The notes beneath the pieces were generated by a model. That model was given only the letters and a program-made list of their open reading frames with translations. It was not told the origin of the DNA and did no database searches. From Pardosa pseudoannulata (taxonomy: Eukaryota > Arthropoda > Arachnida > Araneae > Lycosidae), in the NCBI GenBank assembly GCA_032207245.1, contig CM063502.1, positions 52,577,617 through 52,641,616 on the forward strand: DNA of 64,000 nucleotides, given 5' to 3'. Within the stretch, counting starts at the first letter, position 1, and each line of letters begins with the position of its first letter. The translations under genes were made by a program, and so were the position numbers. Shown in pieces: positions 23,462-36,664 of this stretch.

Positions 23462-23638
23462 ATTATATATTATAGATTATACATAAATATCTAATTACAT
23501 ATGAAAGTGATAATTATAAGCAAAATTTTTAAGATACGTAGCTAAAAGTAAATAAGCACCCCAATAAAATGGATATAAGTTTAAAGATAAAAATGTATTT
23601 TTCTTAACAAGGGAGATTCTAAAAATCGATAATACAAC

Positions 23639-23640
<2 letters not shown>

Positions 23641-23714
<74 letters not shown>
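23641..23714. repeat. (TA)n microsatellite
   Basis: About 74 bp of TA repeats ending in atgtatgcatgtat. Confidence 0.95.
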
Positions 23715-23719
<5 letters not shown>

Positions 23720-24650
23720 CATGTATAACTATTGTTGGACGATTTTTCGTTTTTTTCTAATTAAATTTTTAACATATTACGCCTTTTATCTAAACATTCT
23801 TTGAAGTCATTTATCTTGACTCCTGTACTTATTATCAAAATTGCATTGCATAAGCTTGAAATGTAAGGTTATCATGACATCGTGTCGTGACGCATAATAC
23901 AAACTTGAAGCATATGTTTTTAATAAAATCAATTAAAATGTACGTTTATCAAAACTTTTTTCGCCATCGGAGGCAGGCATCAGAAAATATTTTTTATTCC
24001 TTGTCTTTTACTCTCTTAAAAAGCTAATTAAATCAACTTCGCACTGTTTTAAGGTTGTTATGACATGGAAAATGAAAAGGTCTTTGAACATTTTTGGATT
24101 ATTTTCATAATGCATTGTGATATATAAACGAACTTTAGTTGGCTTGAATATTTTTTTATATATTCGACGTATCACTTTTGTTGCAGATCTGTGAAACTTT
24201 AAATTTTTTATCACCTTTCAAAACATAAGAGTAATATTGACAAGAAAATGTGACATTTGAAGTTCAAACCTTTTAAATGACTAGAACGGGTGTATTTCAA
24301 ACCATTAGTTCTGTTCGTTTGGTAATGACTTTTGTACACAGCCGGAAAAGTTTCAAAGATTTTTACTCTGAATAGCATAATCCTAATAACAATTTAGTTA
24401 ACTTGTAGCATTTCTTTGCACGTAGAAACTTTCATTAAGATAACACTAGCTAGGAATACAAGGAAACATAAAAAATGCTGTGGTGGTCACTAATGACTCT
24501 TCACGGGAAAAAGTGTCAGTGCAAAAAAATACGTAGATCACTCTAACATGCATGAGACAGTAGCAGAATATAGGGGCAAATTAAAAAATATTCACTAAAA
24601 ATGTAGATTTCAACTCTTTTACCACCACAGACAATAATTTGTGGCAACGA
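23715..24650. other. AT-rich DNA, nothing recognised
   Basis: No domain in the 68-codon minus ORF at 24008-24214 and no repeat partner. Confidence 0.5.
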
Positions 24651-24693
24651 TTGAAATTTAGTAGTGGTAGAATAAATTATGAAAGAAAGAAAA

Positions 24694-25760
24694 ATGGAGT
24701 TGACGCAAGAGCATTATCCAGCTAGCATTTTTTATGCTTAAGTGGGGTTAAATCAACAAAAATGCCTTCAACACCTACAGTTAGCATTTGAAAATGAAAC
24801 TCCATTTCCACCTACTGTATTCAGATAGTTCAAAGAATTTCGTAGAGGCTCAAATTGTCTCCTGGATAAAGAACACACAGGAAGTATCTTGTTGTCGTGC
24901 CAGAAAATGTATTGATCATACAAAAAATGTTAATAGATAATAATTGTTTCACTTGCTAAATAATACAAAAGGGATAACCACTGGATCATAAGCTATAAAT
25001 AAAATAATTCATGAAAAACTTCATAAATAAGTTAGTTTGTCATTGAGTTCCCAAAATTTAACAGAACGCTAAAAAGCGGGGAGTATCAGAACATTGTGAA
25101 ATACTACAGCTACTTTAAGATAGTGGACACCGCCTTATTTTTAAAATCCTAACTGATGATGAAACGTACATAGATATCGTTTTTACTACATTCCAACATG
25201 TCAAGAATGTAAAGACAACGATCAATGAAAAAGTTATATATGGCGTTTTCATAGGGGGACAAGACTGATGAAAGCCATCAAGTTACAGGGACAGCACACA
25301 GTTACTGCTAACTGGTACACCACTATGTACTTTCCAGGAAGTCTTCAAGAAGTTAAGGGAAGTCGTAATTCACCATAACAATGCATATTCAGCTACGGCA
25401 TGATTAACAGTCTACTTGTGTAAACAAAAACACATCAAAGTAATAAAGCATACACTCTATTCCCCTGATCTTGCTATCAGTAACTTTTGGCTATTTTTTA
25501 ATCTAAAGAAAATTAACTTGGACACTCTTCTCACTCGGAAGAAGAGATTAGTGAAGCAACAAAAACATATTTTTTATCGATTCCAAAAAAAAGAATGGTT
25601 TGGGGCTCTTAAAATTTGAAAAATTCGTGTAAAAATATTTATTGATGTTGTACGAGATTATTTTAAACACTCCCAAATTTCGGTAAGTTCAATTTGAATA
25701 GTTTGGCCATATCTTAAAAGTGGCCTTCCTATTAACCTCTTAAAAGATGAAAAGAGTAGT
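24694..25760 (+). mobile_element. Decayed mariner-family transposase
   Basis: The reading begins MELTQEHYPASIFYA then a stop, matching the start of a common arthropod mariner group. The helix-turn-helix region has FKEFRRGSNCLLDKEHTG. The first catalytic D is kept in ILTDDETYID. The second lies in HHNNAYSATA, where the expected HQDNA has D changed to N. The third is kept in YSPDLAISNFWLF (DD34D type), with a C-terminal EWFGALKI. Several stops and frameshifts break the frame, so it is dead. Clean terminal repeats were not seen; the ends are set by the protein match. Confidence 0.82.
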
Positions 25761-27866
25761 CTTGATATGCAAAAAGCGACATCTGAAGACAAAAACTTTT
25801 GGATGAACAGAAAGAGTGTTATTTATGAACAAATTACCAAAGCAAAGAAATGTCACATGATTTATTGTTTATATTACACCAATAAATCTGACAAAATATT
25901 CAAGTAATATCGAACTAATATGAATTTGAAGACTTCATATTATACTTCTTTAAAACGAAGGCAAATGGAAAAAATAATTAGAGGCATACACATAAAAAAA
26001 TCTTTAAAGACTTTTGGAGGAATCAATGTTTTATCTTCTGAGACAAAAAAAAAACATAATTTTCTACAATGGATCATTTAAAATTTAAAGGGGAATCATC
26101 ATTTTTCTCTTCGTATCATCAGAGTTTCTATAAAAAAGTTTATCTTAAAGCTTACAAAGAAGTTTTTGATAATTAGAAATGAGAAGAAAATAAAAAACGG
26201 GGCTTAATGGAGACTAAATATTTTCTACTATTTTTTAATGTTTGTAGCAGAGAGTTGTACGCATTAAAATATTCAATCTGCAGATGAAGGATTATTTCTT
26301 CCCAAACTCTTTTAACTATCTTATGTTCAAAAACATTAATTAAAAAATCTTTTTTTATTTTAAATAAGTAATAACTTTTTTACATTAATTGAGAATAAAA
26401 ACACATTTTAAAGATTATTTTATCAATATATAATTACTATCTCTGAAGAGCGTTTTATTTAGATATATTTCACATAGAATTTAATGCAGAGTATTCTCCA
26501 TCATAAAGGAATAATAAAGGTGTAAAAAATCCAACAAAATGCTTTAAATACAAAATAACAATATTTATTTTACATAAGTAATAAATCATATCTTTAAAAC
26601 AAAGCATGCAGCGTTTCCACTATAAATAATTCTAAAACAAAGTCTGAAAATATAATTAACAAAAATATCTGGATATTTAGTAGTGACTGATCATTACCTG
26701 TTACAAACATGATTTAGAAAAAGGGGAAAATATTCTTCTTCCTTCTAAAGAAAAGAAATTAATCAAATTAATCAAGCAGGGGGAGCAACAGACTTAATTC
26801 TTCACTCGAATAATCCAGTTTTCTCTAACATAATTCACTAAGAGGAAAGAAATTTCCTGATTTAGGGTATTGTTTTCCTCTACCATAATTATAAATTTGA
26901 AGAGAATATATAAACATGCGGTAATTGGCTTTAGTATAATCTGTGACTTTTTGAAATATTATATTTCAAACTTCAGAGAAATTAAATCCTTAAAGCATTG
27001 AGTACCACTAAAAAATTCATTTCGCGCAATACAGAAGCATTCTTCGTGTGAGAATCTAATCATATTTGGTGTTCCCACAAAAAGAGAAAATTTTATCCAT
27101 AAATATTATAGCATACAAAATCTACTTATGTCTGTGAATTTATAACTGTAACTTAGTTCTCTATAGCAAACAAGAGAAAATAATACTTTAAAGTGATGGC
27201 CTACACAAATTTAAATATTTTTATTTTGGGATAGACACTTACGCTTATGAAGTTTGTACCAATCAATAAGCAATTTTCAAGAAATAATTAAATTTATCAT
27301 ATGCATAACTTGTAAAGACATAAATAAATTATTTAAGCTTAAGCCGACTAAAACCATCTTAAATAAAGATCATTATTTTGCATAGACTGCAAGTGGCAAT
27401 AAGATACTTCTAAACATCGCTGTGTCATATTAAATAATAAGTAAGTGTTAGTGTAGTAAGTAAGTGTTGTTGCATTTTCCTCCAAGGTTACCCATAATTG
27501 AATTTTTAATTTATTGGTTACCATTCCTAGAGAACCAGTTGATGACCTGCCAAATCTAGCAATGTTCAGTTAATGATATATCTGGATAATGAAATGGGTG
27601 AACTTGAAATATTTTGCTCAGAGAAGGTGGTTTAAACATTCTAAACAAAACGCGGTAAAACATATTCTTGTAAGGTTATACTTCTAGAAAGTGATGAAGG
27701 TAATGCAAGCCTTTGGTCTCTACAAACTCATATGTATCGTAATTTCTTTTCAGACCACCATCATTTTGAAGTAAAGTAGTCGTCTAAAATAACCAGTAAT
27801 GTCTCATATCAGGAAGCCGCACAGTTATGGTCATATGCGCCATTTTGAGGACATGCATACGACTTT
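25761..27866. other. AT-rich DNA, nothing recognised
   Basis: No coherent frame, terminal repeat or tandem array noticed over about 2 kb. Confidence 0.5.
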
Positions 27867-27962
27867 CACTGCTGTATTTTAGATTCATCCGGTTCTTTCC
27901 TAGGGATTGTTTCCTCATCCACAATACTGTCGTAGTAATAGTCAATGTTTGAAAACTCCTGC
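27867..27962 (-). pseudogene. Short acidic coding-like fragment
   Basis: The minus strand reads QEFSNIDYYYDSIVDEETIP then RKEPDESKIQQ and a stop. The surrounding 27.7-28.1 kb is less AT-rich and reads like a decayed gene in several frames, but no family can be named. Confidence 0.2.
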
Positions 27963-28485
27963 CTTTAATAGCTAAGGTCTGTGTCCAGGATTTATTCTAT
28001 AAATTGCTTATCCAACTCCATAATGCCGATAGGGCATAGTGACTCCAATCGAGCAGATTTCAGCTCGAAGTCAACAATGGAATATTTGTTTAGCTTCACA
28101 ATTGCCTTCTATTTAAAGGCTTTAACCAGAGTATTCATAGAATGATGTAGTATGTTTCGCTATGTAGGGACGAATTAGATATAGAGCTACTTCTTAAAGT
28201 GAATTCTGAATACCCATGTAGAAATACGGTTAGCCATGTTTGAAAGAGGTTTTGTAACTTATCCCTATTTATGTTATCTCAACTTTATCTTTTGTTTCCC
28301 CGATCTAATTCAGCTTTTAAAAAATACTTTTTGCAATGATACGAAGAATGATTAATGACATGTAGTTAAGTTTTTCAAGGTGATTAATCACGATTAATAA
28401 CTGTAATCATGATTAAATTCTGATCTATTAAAAAGAGATACTATTCACGGTTTGAATTTATTCCCCTAGAGCTTTCTTTAGATCT

Positions 28486-28612
28486 GTTCTCACCAAAGTC
28501 GTTTAACGGCTAACCGCGATTAACCCATGGTGCCAACTAATGGTGGGATGTAATTCTCCGTTTAAACAGAGATTAATTATTGTTAGCTGTTAAACGACTT
28601 TCGCGAGACTGG
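28486..28612. mobile_element. Short MITE with 27-bp inverted ends
   Basis: Left TTCTCACCAAAGTCGTTTAA-CGGCTAAC against reverse-complemented right GTCTCGCGAAAGTCGTTTAA-CAGCTAAC. About 23 of 28 positions agree, including the run AAAGTCGTTTAAC. The whole unit is about 127 bp, so nearly all of it is hairpin. No transposase. Confidence 0.65.
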
Positions 28613-30360
28613 CTCTGAGTATTTTAAGAGATTTAAATGAAAATTACAAATTTCATATGCTATATTCTGATTCAGTCTGCACCCAGACCCAAAATTAAAT
28701 ATTAAAATAACCATTGCTTTCTTTTCCCTCATCATTCAAAGTCACATTCTAGTATTTCTTGTGATGAGCATAGTGCTTGTAACTTGAATAACATATAAAA
28801 CTTTAAGACTTTTTATTTAAGTATGGTTTTCGTTGTGTAAAACTCCTATATGTATCATCTAAAACTTCTTTGTAACAGCTTGTTTTAGTGATATTATCTC
28901 AATCCAAACTGCTAGATATTAAAGTACATGAAGACTATTTTGCTACAAAAGTATTCTTTATGCTTTAACAAGAGACATAGCATCAAAGAAAAAACTCTGA
29001 ACTTGCAAACAGCAGTTTATTACATTAAGATTTATCTACAAAAAGCTGCCTGTTTCTCAGTATCTGAGAAAAAGTATTCCAATTTTGTGAAAAAAAAAAG
29101 TTGATTTAATTGACAAAAATATTTTTTGTGGTGAATTTTCCAAATATGAAGTTGTCCATTGCTTTAAATTTCCTAATGAAGAATTTTCGAAAATTCTTGA
29201 ATATGTGTGGTAAGTTCTTAGGAATGCTTCAGCATTATTGACTTATTTGTGTACCTGCATTATAATTTATTACAAAGTTTAGACTAGTTAGGAATGTGAC
29301 TATTTCATTATTTTATAATCTGTTTCTAATATAAAGAAACATCTAAAATTTTACTTAACTTAGTTTACTTTTCTTAGAATATATTCTCAGATTCTGTCTT
29401 TCTAAAATCTTAAAATCATTCAGCTTCGCCCAAAGTTATTTACTTACAGCATGCTCTGTCATTTCATCACATACATATACAACATACAGTTTGTTAATAA
29501 TAAATCTAGTTTTTAGATACGTTTCAGTTGTTACTACTTTCAAATTCTGTTTCTCTTAGATAATGAATGGAAGTCAAAACTTAGTTAAAAATACAACAGC
29601 TCACAAAGAAGGACGGGCATACGGCGATTGCAAAGCAGTACCCAGGAATAACAAATACAATTGAAGCGCAAACTCAAAAGCTTTCAAAACTATGCTTAGA
29701 AATGTCGTTATTTAATTATACTTTCTAGACGACATACCATGTTGTTTCTCAATACAACGCATAGTAGCATTTCTAAGAACTGGTAACGGAAATTTGATTA
29801 GCTGAAAAAAATTATAGAACTATAGGCGGTTAACTCAGAAGTCGTTTAAAAAGATCTTGCATAAGAGGGTGTATGCCGTATTATATTACCATTGAAACTA
29901 ATATTCTATCTCTGCGATTCATTAAAGGGGAGTAATTATGCACATATCACAGTTTATTAAGGAAATAATTTAATGAATTACGTGCACAATTTGAATGATG
30001 AAAACAAGGAAAAGGCTTAACTTAAATCTGACGAATGTGACTACAGATGAAGAGACTATTTATTAAGCTTTAAAACAGTCAATGAATTTTGTACAGAATA
30101 GAAAAGTGTAATGCATATTTAGGATATGTATATTTGTACAATTCTAGATATTAATAATTTATATGTTACATAAATTTACTTTACTTAGACTGCAAAATGT
30201 AGACTACAATTCTGAGAACAACATTATTTATATAGTATATATAAATGATAGATACTATATAAATAAAATATATATAAAAATCACTTCCAAGATAACATTA
30301 AATAAACGAACCTCAATGTTAGTTTGTGAAACAGACTTTAGACTGAGTTATTTTTAAATT
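28613..30360. other. AT-rich DNA, nothing recognised
   Basis: An ATG-led 33-codon frame after a possible acceptor at 29560 (MNGSQNLVKNTTAHKEG) was seen but has no other support. Confidence 0.45.
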
Positions 30361-30401
30361 TTTATCTGAACGTAGCAGAATATATGCTACGTTCAGATAA
30401 A
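30361..30401. repeat. Perfect 17-bp hairpin, 7-nt loop
   Basis: TTTATCTGAACGTAGCA (30361-30377) and its exact reverse complement TGCTACGTTCAGATAAA (30385-30401) flank GAATATA. There are no mismatches, which is unlikely by chance. It could be a recent minimal transposon footprint or a structured RNA element. Confidence 0.9.
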
Positions 30402-30483
30402 TGCATACACCATATATTTAATAGGGTTTCATTAACCAATGTAGCGAATTACTGAAAAGGCATGCAATTTCAAAAACTGCATC

Positions 30484-30563
30484 ATTTCAAATTTGAGCAT
30501 TGCCACTTTTTTACAAATTTGAGCGTTACCACTTTTTTTCAAATTTGAGCGTTGCCACTTTTT
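30484..30563. repeat. Three-copy minisatellite, about 28 bp
   Basis: The string caaatttgagcattgccact recurs as caaatttgagcgttaccact and caaatttgagcgttgccact, each followed by a T-run. Confidence 0.9.
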
Positions 30564-30740
30564 GTCTCTCTATAGAATCTTTAAATTGTTAATATAATTT
30601 ATTAGATAGAATTCTATTCAAATGAGAATTTTCAATACACCAATCTCGTACAAAGGCAACAATCTTATACTTTCTTTGAAATAATTATTTGATGTTTCTT
30701 GTTCACACTTAAGTAAATAAATCGCGTATTCTTACATACA

Positions 30741-30763
30741 CACGTTTATGTATATGTATATAC

Positions 30764-30823
<60 letters not shown>
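30741..30823. repeat. (TA)n(TG)n microsatellite
   Basis: TA-rich repeats pass into about 38 bp of pure TG. Confidence 0.95.
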
Positions 30824-30828
<5 letters not shown>

Positions 30829-31186
30829 GGGCGAGACTCATTCAAAATCACATCACAGTTTATTTCTGGTAAGAAACATCAAATCAGTACAACAGGCAAA
30901 CGCCTTTACAACTTCGTGCACAATGTGATCCCGCACATACACTTTTCAAGAAGGGATTCCTAAGGTAAAAAGACTACGAATAATCCCTAAGCACAATTAA
31001 TCACGTGATAAAAAATACCCATGTTTAAAGAGAACGTGGTAACTATTGGCTAAAGTAGTACAGACAGAGGCTGAATTAAGTCTATAATGTGTCTGGAGGG
31101 AAAAATCAGAATTACAACGCAAAATCCGAACTCACTTTATGAACAAAAGTTATTAAATTAATATCAAAATACGTAAATGAGGAATT

Positions 31187-31193
<7 letters not shown>
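30824..31193. other. More complex stretch, unclassified
   Basis: Composition is more balanced than average (gcgagactcattcaaaatc, cacaatgtgatcccgcac), suggesting a transposon remnant. No frame or inverted repeat was found. Confidence 0.3.

Positions 31194-31236
<43 letters not shown>
31194..31236. repeat. (TA)n microsatellite
   Basis: About 43 bp of TA followed by TTGA repeats. Confidence 0.95.
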
Positions 31237-31238
<2 letters not shown>

Positions 31239-31715
31239 ATTGATTGATGCATAGCCCGTCACTTCATGCTGAGTGCCATGAAAAGGACCAAGACTAAGAA
31301 AAGAAGCGATCAAAATTGAGAAAAAAAGGCCGAGATTTTTTAAAATTGGGTTGATCACCTTAAAAACGCCCCAAAACTGAATTTAAAAACCATCGGGATG
31401 AAGTTGATTATCCAGTGTAAAATGTTAAGAGGTAATAAGTTGGTTACGCCAATGCATTCATTACACATGTAGAGATTTCATATAAGATGTTACATAAGAA
31501 AAGCTGAAAGGCCTAATATATAGCTTGTCGACTTAGTGCTCTTCCTCGAGTTTACAACAGTTTAGAAATCGAATAGAAATTTCACCAAAGAACAGAAAAG
31601 GGTTGACATTTAGGTTCAGAATCGCCAAAAAATTATTACAGAATGTAACTGTAATTAAAATTAGTTAATTAGGTTAAAATATCCTTACATACACATGCAT
31701 GTATGTAAGTATGTA

Positions 31716-31720
31716 TATCT

Positions 31721-31785
<65 letters not shown>
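31716..31785. repeat. (TA)n microsatellite
   Basis: About 70 bp of TA with flanking TATG/TACA variants. Confidence 0.95.
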
Positions 31786-31788
<3 letters not shown>

Positions 31789-32335
31789 TGTATGTGTGTT
31801 TGTACGTATGTGCTCACAAAGAGAAAGATACGAGTGTATTTAAATGTTTAGCAATCTAAATGAGAAATAAAAAAAAACAAATATTTAACCTAAAAGTAAA
31901 CTATGCTGCTTAACTCAACCGTTTCGAAAGTAGTACAATAATTTTGTATTGTCAAAATATAATTCTAACACAATGGAAATTTGAAAATAAAAACCCTTTT
32001 TATTCTTTACTTAAAGTGTGAAAGAAAAGTATATTATCATCCTATCTTTTGAGAGTGATGATGATAAATCAGGTTGGTACTAGCCAAAAGGCATATTCAG
32101 GTATCATTGTCAAAACTAATGCAAGAAACATAATTACGTTTTTTCAGTTGTTTACTTTACAGTCCTGAAAGAGACTATGGGAGACCAAAGTTTCAGTATT
32201 TGGGAGTCTATGGCCCTCTGGGGTAATTAAAAGATGATTTCATACGGCCACTCGCGGAAAATAATGTGAGGAAATGGACCCAAGACAGGAGATCTATACA
32301 TAAGAGTACGAAGTTAGAAAAATTGAAACAGGAAT

Positions 32336-33146
32336 ATACAATAGTGGTCAAAAACTTTTTTTGAGTATTTGAGACCTCATATTTATAATATTTTTTAATA
32401 TTGTCATAACGTTATATATCATTGGAAAGGTAATTTCCTGAAGATTACAATGAAATAAAGTTTGTTTCATTATCTAAGTGCAATCAAATTTTGCAGCTAA
32501 ATAATAAGGTAAAAGAAGTACAACTTATTTAATTTGATGGGAAGTATTTTCCCTTCAGTCGAAGTTAGCAAATGGTCTTGTGTGTTTAGAGAGTCAATTT
32601 GGCTTCATCATCTTTCTCCAATTAACTAATGAGGTTACAGTAGAATTCAACTCTTGATATCATTTACTGAAGTTCAAATGAGGACATTTGTCTGTTTGCT
32701 AAGTGATAGATACTAAACTGGTTGTTCCTGCAAATATCCCAGACCTTAACTCAATAGAAAATCTATGGAGGCGACTAAAGAAACATGTGAGAAAACAACC
32801 CAGCAATAAATCCCAATTAATAGAAGCAGTAACTAAATCCTGGTTTCACATACCAGATGATTATCTTAAAAAATTAATTCACTTCATTGAAAGATGCTGT
32901 AAGGCCATAGTTAAAGTCAAAGGTTATCCAATTAAGTGTTAACTAATATTGTCAGATTGCTTATATATTTCAATTTTTGTATGTGTTATAAAATTTCTTT
33001 CATATAAATTATTTCATTTATATGCAAATTAAATTATCTAAATATAATTTTAAGTTATTACATAAAATATTAGTATCATGAACTCTCCGACATCAAAACA
33101 AATGATTTCCACTATTTGGTAGTTTTTTCAATGGTTTCCACTACTG
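32336..33146 (+). mobile_element. Internally deleted Tc1-like element
   Basis: Left end ACAATAGTGGTCAAAAACTT is Tc1-type. The right end, reverse-complemented, is CAGTAGTGGAAACCATTGAA, an imperfect partner. Inside, 32703-32942 is an open frame of 79 codons matching the Tc1 transposase C-terminus: VVPANIPDLNSIENLWRRLK carries the P-D-L-N-x-I-E-N-L-W box with the final catalytic E, followed by HIPDDYLKKLI and CCKAIVKVKGYP. The DNA-binding half and the first two catalytic aspartates are missing, so at about 811 bp it is a deletion derivative and cannot move itself. Confidence 0.72.
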
Positions 33147-33519
33147 AAGAAGTGAACTAGGGCTTAACCCATCCACCGACCACCCTCCCCACCTTTTTCC
33201 CTTTCAAAACAGTCACCCTTTTCGTAAATTCCAGACGGAACTTACCGTAACATACTAGAGTTGCCGGTTTAAAAGTTGTCAGGCTACTTTTAAGTTATTT
33301 TCCCTGCAAGGTAAAGGAGTTCCGTTACGCAAAATTAGTTTCTTTCATTTATTATCGCTTTGCAATATTTTTTTTTCCTCAAAAGTGTGCGATACAAGTT
33401 ATACGAGTGCGAACGAGAAGGGGTCGACAGGTTCGTTTTCGAACAGGAATTCGCTGTCGAACCCCCGTCGATGCGTCCGTTCAGTGGGTTAAAATGAGGT
33501 TCGAAAACTGATCCCATTA

Positions 33520-33641
33520 ACTGATGTAACGATCACATAAAGCGATAATACAAATGAATAAAGAAAATCGGTACCAAGTGATTTCGATAACAATAAGCGA
33601 TTGATAACATTAACCGCTATCACATTAAGCGGAATCCACTG
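33520..33641 (-). mobile_element. Possible pogo/Tigger-like end
   Basis: Reverse-complemented, the end reads CAGTGGATTCCGCTTAATGT followed by degenerate repeats of the CGGTTAATGT type, next to a TA. That resembles the repeat-rich ends of pogo-like elements. The other end was not found. Confidence 0.35.
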
Positions 33642-33659
33642 TATAAACGGAACTGGAAG

Positions 33660-35914
33660 AGTGAAGCTTATTTTGCACTAGGTTCAGCAAAGGGACCTTA
33701 AATGCTTTTTCTCCTTTTATGTACAAATTTTAGAAAAATATTAAATAAAAGAGTTCCTCCCACACCCGTATAACTAACTGTAAAAGAAGTTTGATTTTCG
33801 TCACGACAAGAATAATGTATTCCGATAAACACACAATTTATAAATTTTAGCTAATCAAAATATTTTGAAAGGGAAAATTTATAATTGAGATAAATAAAGA
33901 TGCCCAGGGTTAATTTAACAAAATTTACTTCCACGAAACATCAACATTTACACACAAAACAGAAATATAAACATAATGGGACGGGAATTTTACAGTACAC
34001 GACCATACAGGTCGACAGCAAGCCTCGAACTCAGTTCTTTCTTGGTATACCCTATAGAGGACGCTGCAAACTACGTCACAGTCTAGACTTATTTGTTACA
34101 TAATGAAATTAAAAATAAATAAATTATTTATTTAATAATTAAAAGATTAAAATTTTAATTTATTGAACATAATTAATTAAAATTTAATTAACATAATTAA
34201 AAATAAAATTTAGTAATAACCTTTATAGTTGTAAAACAAGATCATAAGAGTGTAATCATAATCAGAAGAACAGAAATAAAAACATCTTGGAAATGCTACG
34301 AGAAACTACATTTGATTTAACTAAAAGCCATAAGTTTGAAACAAGGTGAAACTTAATCTTCAAACATGGAGACTGTGCGGTGTTTTGCAATCAAAAATGA
34401 ATCTTAAGCAAATAAAAATGGTTTATTAAGCTTCATTTCATTTATAAACACATGCCATGATACGTGATATCTGCAGTTGCTTTATTTCTTACTGGCTGAA
34501 ATGTGGCTTAATGTTTCACACTGTTGTCAATTCATCTATTTGTATTAAATTCATTATGATCAATGGATGACTTATGATTTCTTTGCCAATCAAACTTGAC
34601 ACAACAGCCGCATCTGTACACACATTAAAAGTAAATTAATAAAATGTTTCTTTAGATGTGTGACTTAACAAAGCTATATTTTTCAGACACGTGTGTGCGT
34701 GCATTTAATTATTCATGTCTGCATATTAATGTTATTCCGATAAATGAAGCAATTTAGTCCAAAAGTCGAAATCACGAGAAAAGAAATACTTTTTTTTTCT
34801 TCAACACAAAGAAAAAAATATCTTAATAACAATTTAATACATTTTTCTAGATTTTAAGAACTAATTTATGCATTATTCGCGTAAGATAAAAGCTTCTTAT
34901 AATTAAGTTGTTTAACATCGAATTCTTAAATGCTTTTCAATACTTTTATATAAATAATTCTGAACGTAAATGAAAAAAAGCGAAAATGTTGCTCCTTAAT
35001 TTCATGCTTTCCACAGAAAAGAAATTTCATTGCATGTTTTTAAGCACTTAACCTTTTCAGTGTTTTATTTGTGCATCATTATATGCCTTTTAAAAGTAGA
35101 AAAGGCTTCTATTTTTTTAGTATCAAGAGCAGTTAATACGTTTTATCATTTTGCCACTTAAAAATCATTTAATAAAACATACTCCACACGATTTAAGAGC
35201 TTTTTGTAGATTCTTTATTGAAAATTGAAAGAAAAACTTTAGAAATAAAATTATCCAAAATAATTTTAAATATTCAAAATTTACGTTGGCGGGGGAAAGA
35301 TACTTTCATCTACAATTTATCACAAATATCTCAAAACAGCTTTAATGTTTCTACAATGTTTCCCAGTGTTTTCATAAAATGTTTATACTCTGTACTTCAA
35401 AATATAAGAAGGGGAAATATTTAGCTATCACTCTTTCAATAACATTGCTTATTCGGAAATATTTTCATTCAGCTGTCAATATTACGAAAGACGTGACTAA
35501 ATATTTGTACTATTACAATTAAACCAGTATAAAAGCAATCTAGAATTTGTTTACTCAGAAGTCTCATCATACGATTGTTTAAAGATTTGTCATAAATATT
35601 TGGAAAAGCATGAATGATTCATATATTAAAAGCACGAATAAAAAGATAGTTAAACATAAATTTTAAATACTTTGTGTTGACATTCGTTTATAATAGCATA
35701 ACATAAAATTTATCTGACATAGAAAAATATTAATTTTCGTTGTGTACTGTCATGAATAAAAACATTATCATTTTTATCAAATTATTTCTTTCAAAATTTT
35801 TCATAGTTTAATCTTAAAGGCAGATTTTTAGCATTTTTAGAACTTCATCTTGAAGCTCTATTACCCCGATTAAAATATAATGTCCTTAAAGATGCATTCT
35901 GAAATTATTAGAGT
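33660..35914. other. AT-rich DNA, nothing firm
   Basis: 33900-34090 contains a box-B-like gagttcgaggcttgc on the minus strand and could be a degraded SINE; too weak to call. 34100-34210 is almost pure A/T with repeated aaaattaattaa-type words. Confidence 0.4.
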
Positions 35915-36224
35915 TTACAATGATTCATAGCCAACAAATCTATCAGATCCCGCAATAGTCTGTCGTCTTTTCTGGCAAGATGTTTTAGTAATGAATGCTG
36001 ACATCTCGCTGTCTCTGAAACATAAATTCTGGAGTTAATTGCCATCTCGTTGTATTAAACCTTGGTAACATTCTGTGACCATAAAAGTATTGCTTACATG
36101 GTTGTCTTCTTTGCACTAATTGAGTGAAGTCTTTATTATAATACTTGCGGTGAAAGTTCGAGCTTTTTAAAATATTTTCATACCTTAAAGAGTTTAAGTA
36201 CACGCCAATAAGCATCATTTGATA
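35915..36224 (-). CDS. Candidate last two exons of an unknown minus-strand gene
   Basis: Exon A (36224-36184) lies between acceptor tttttgctag and donor GTATGA and reads YQMMLIGVYLNSL plus AG. Exon B (36014-35915) follows acceptor tttatgtttcag; its first base completes an arginine, then it reads DSEMSAFITKTSCQKRRQTI and AGSDRFVGYESL, ending in TAA at 35917-35915. Phases fit exactly. No known domain is visible and no polyadenylation signal is evident. The alternative is chance: short exons with good splice sites occur in AT-rich DNA. An overlapping ORF continues through the proposed intron. Confidence 0.3.
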
Positions 36225-36664
36225 CTAGCAAAAAATGGAAAAGGTAATAAAAACCATTTTTGTTTTTGGAACTTCAGTTAATCACAAGTAAGAAAGTAAA
36301 ACGCATTAAAGATCTTAAAATATCTTGACGAATGCCACAAAATTCATGTGTGTGTGTATGATGTCTATGACCTTTACAAAATATGTACGTCTCTTTACAA
36401 GAAAACACCAAATAACTGATTACAAAGCCAATAACAACGATGAGTTTATATCTCATTAAACAAAAGCACATTCACCAGGAATTAGAAACATGGCACCAAC
36501 AGAAGGTACTATAAAGGATTCATTCATTCCAAAACGATATATATTCAAAAGTATTACACCTACAAATATGAGTTATATAGGAATCTATCTAAAAAAACTC
36601 CTCAAGTTTTTTTCTCAAACCCCTCTCAAAAAGTTATATTGGTGACAAAACACACATCAATGTG

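Noticed and set aside
30741..30823. TG tract as a Z-DNA regulatory element
   Set aside because: Ordinary microsatellite; no gene start nearby to give it meaning.
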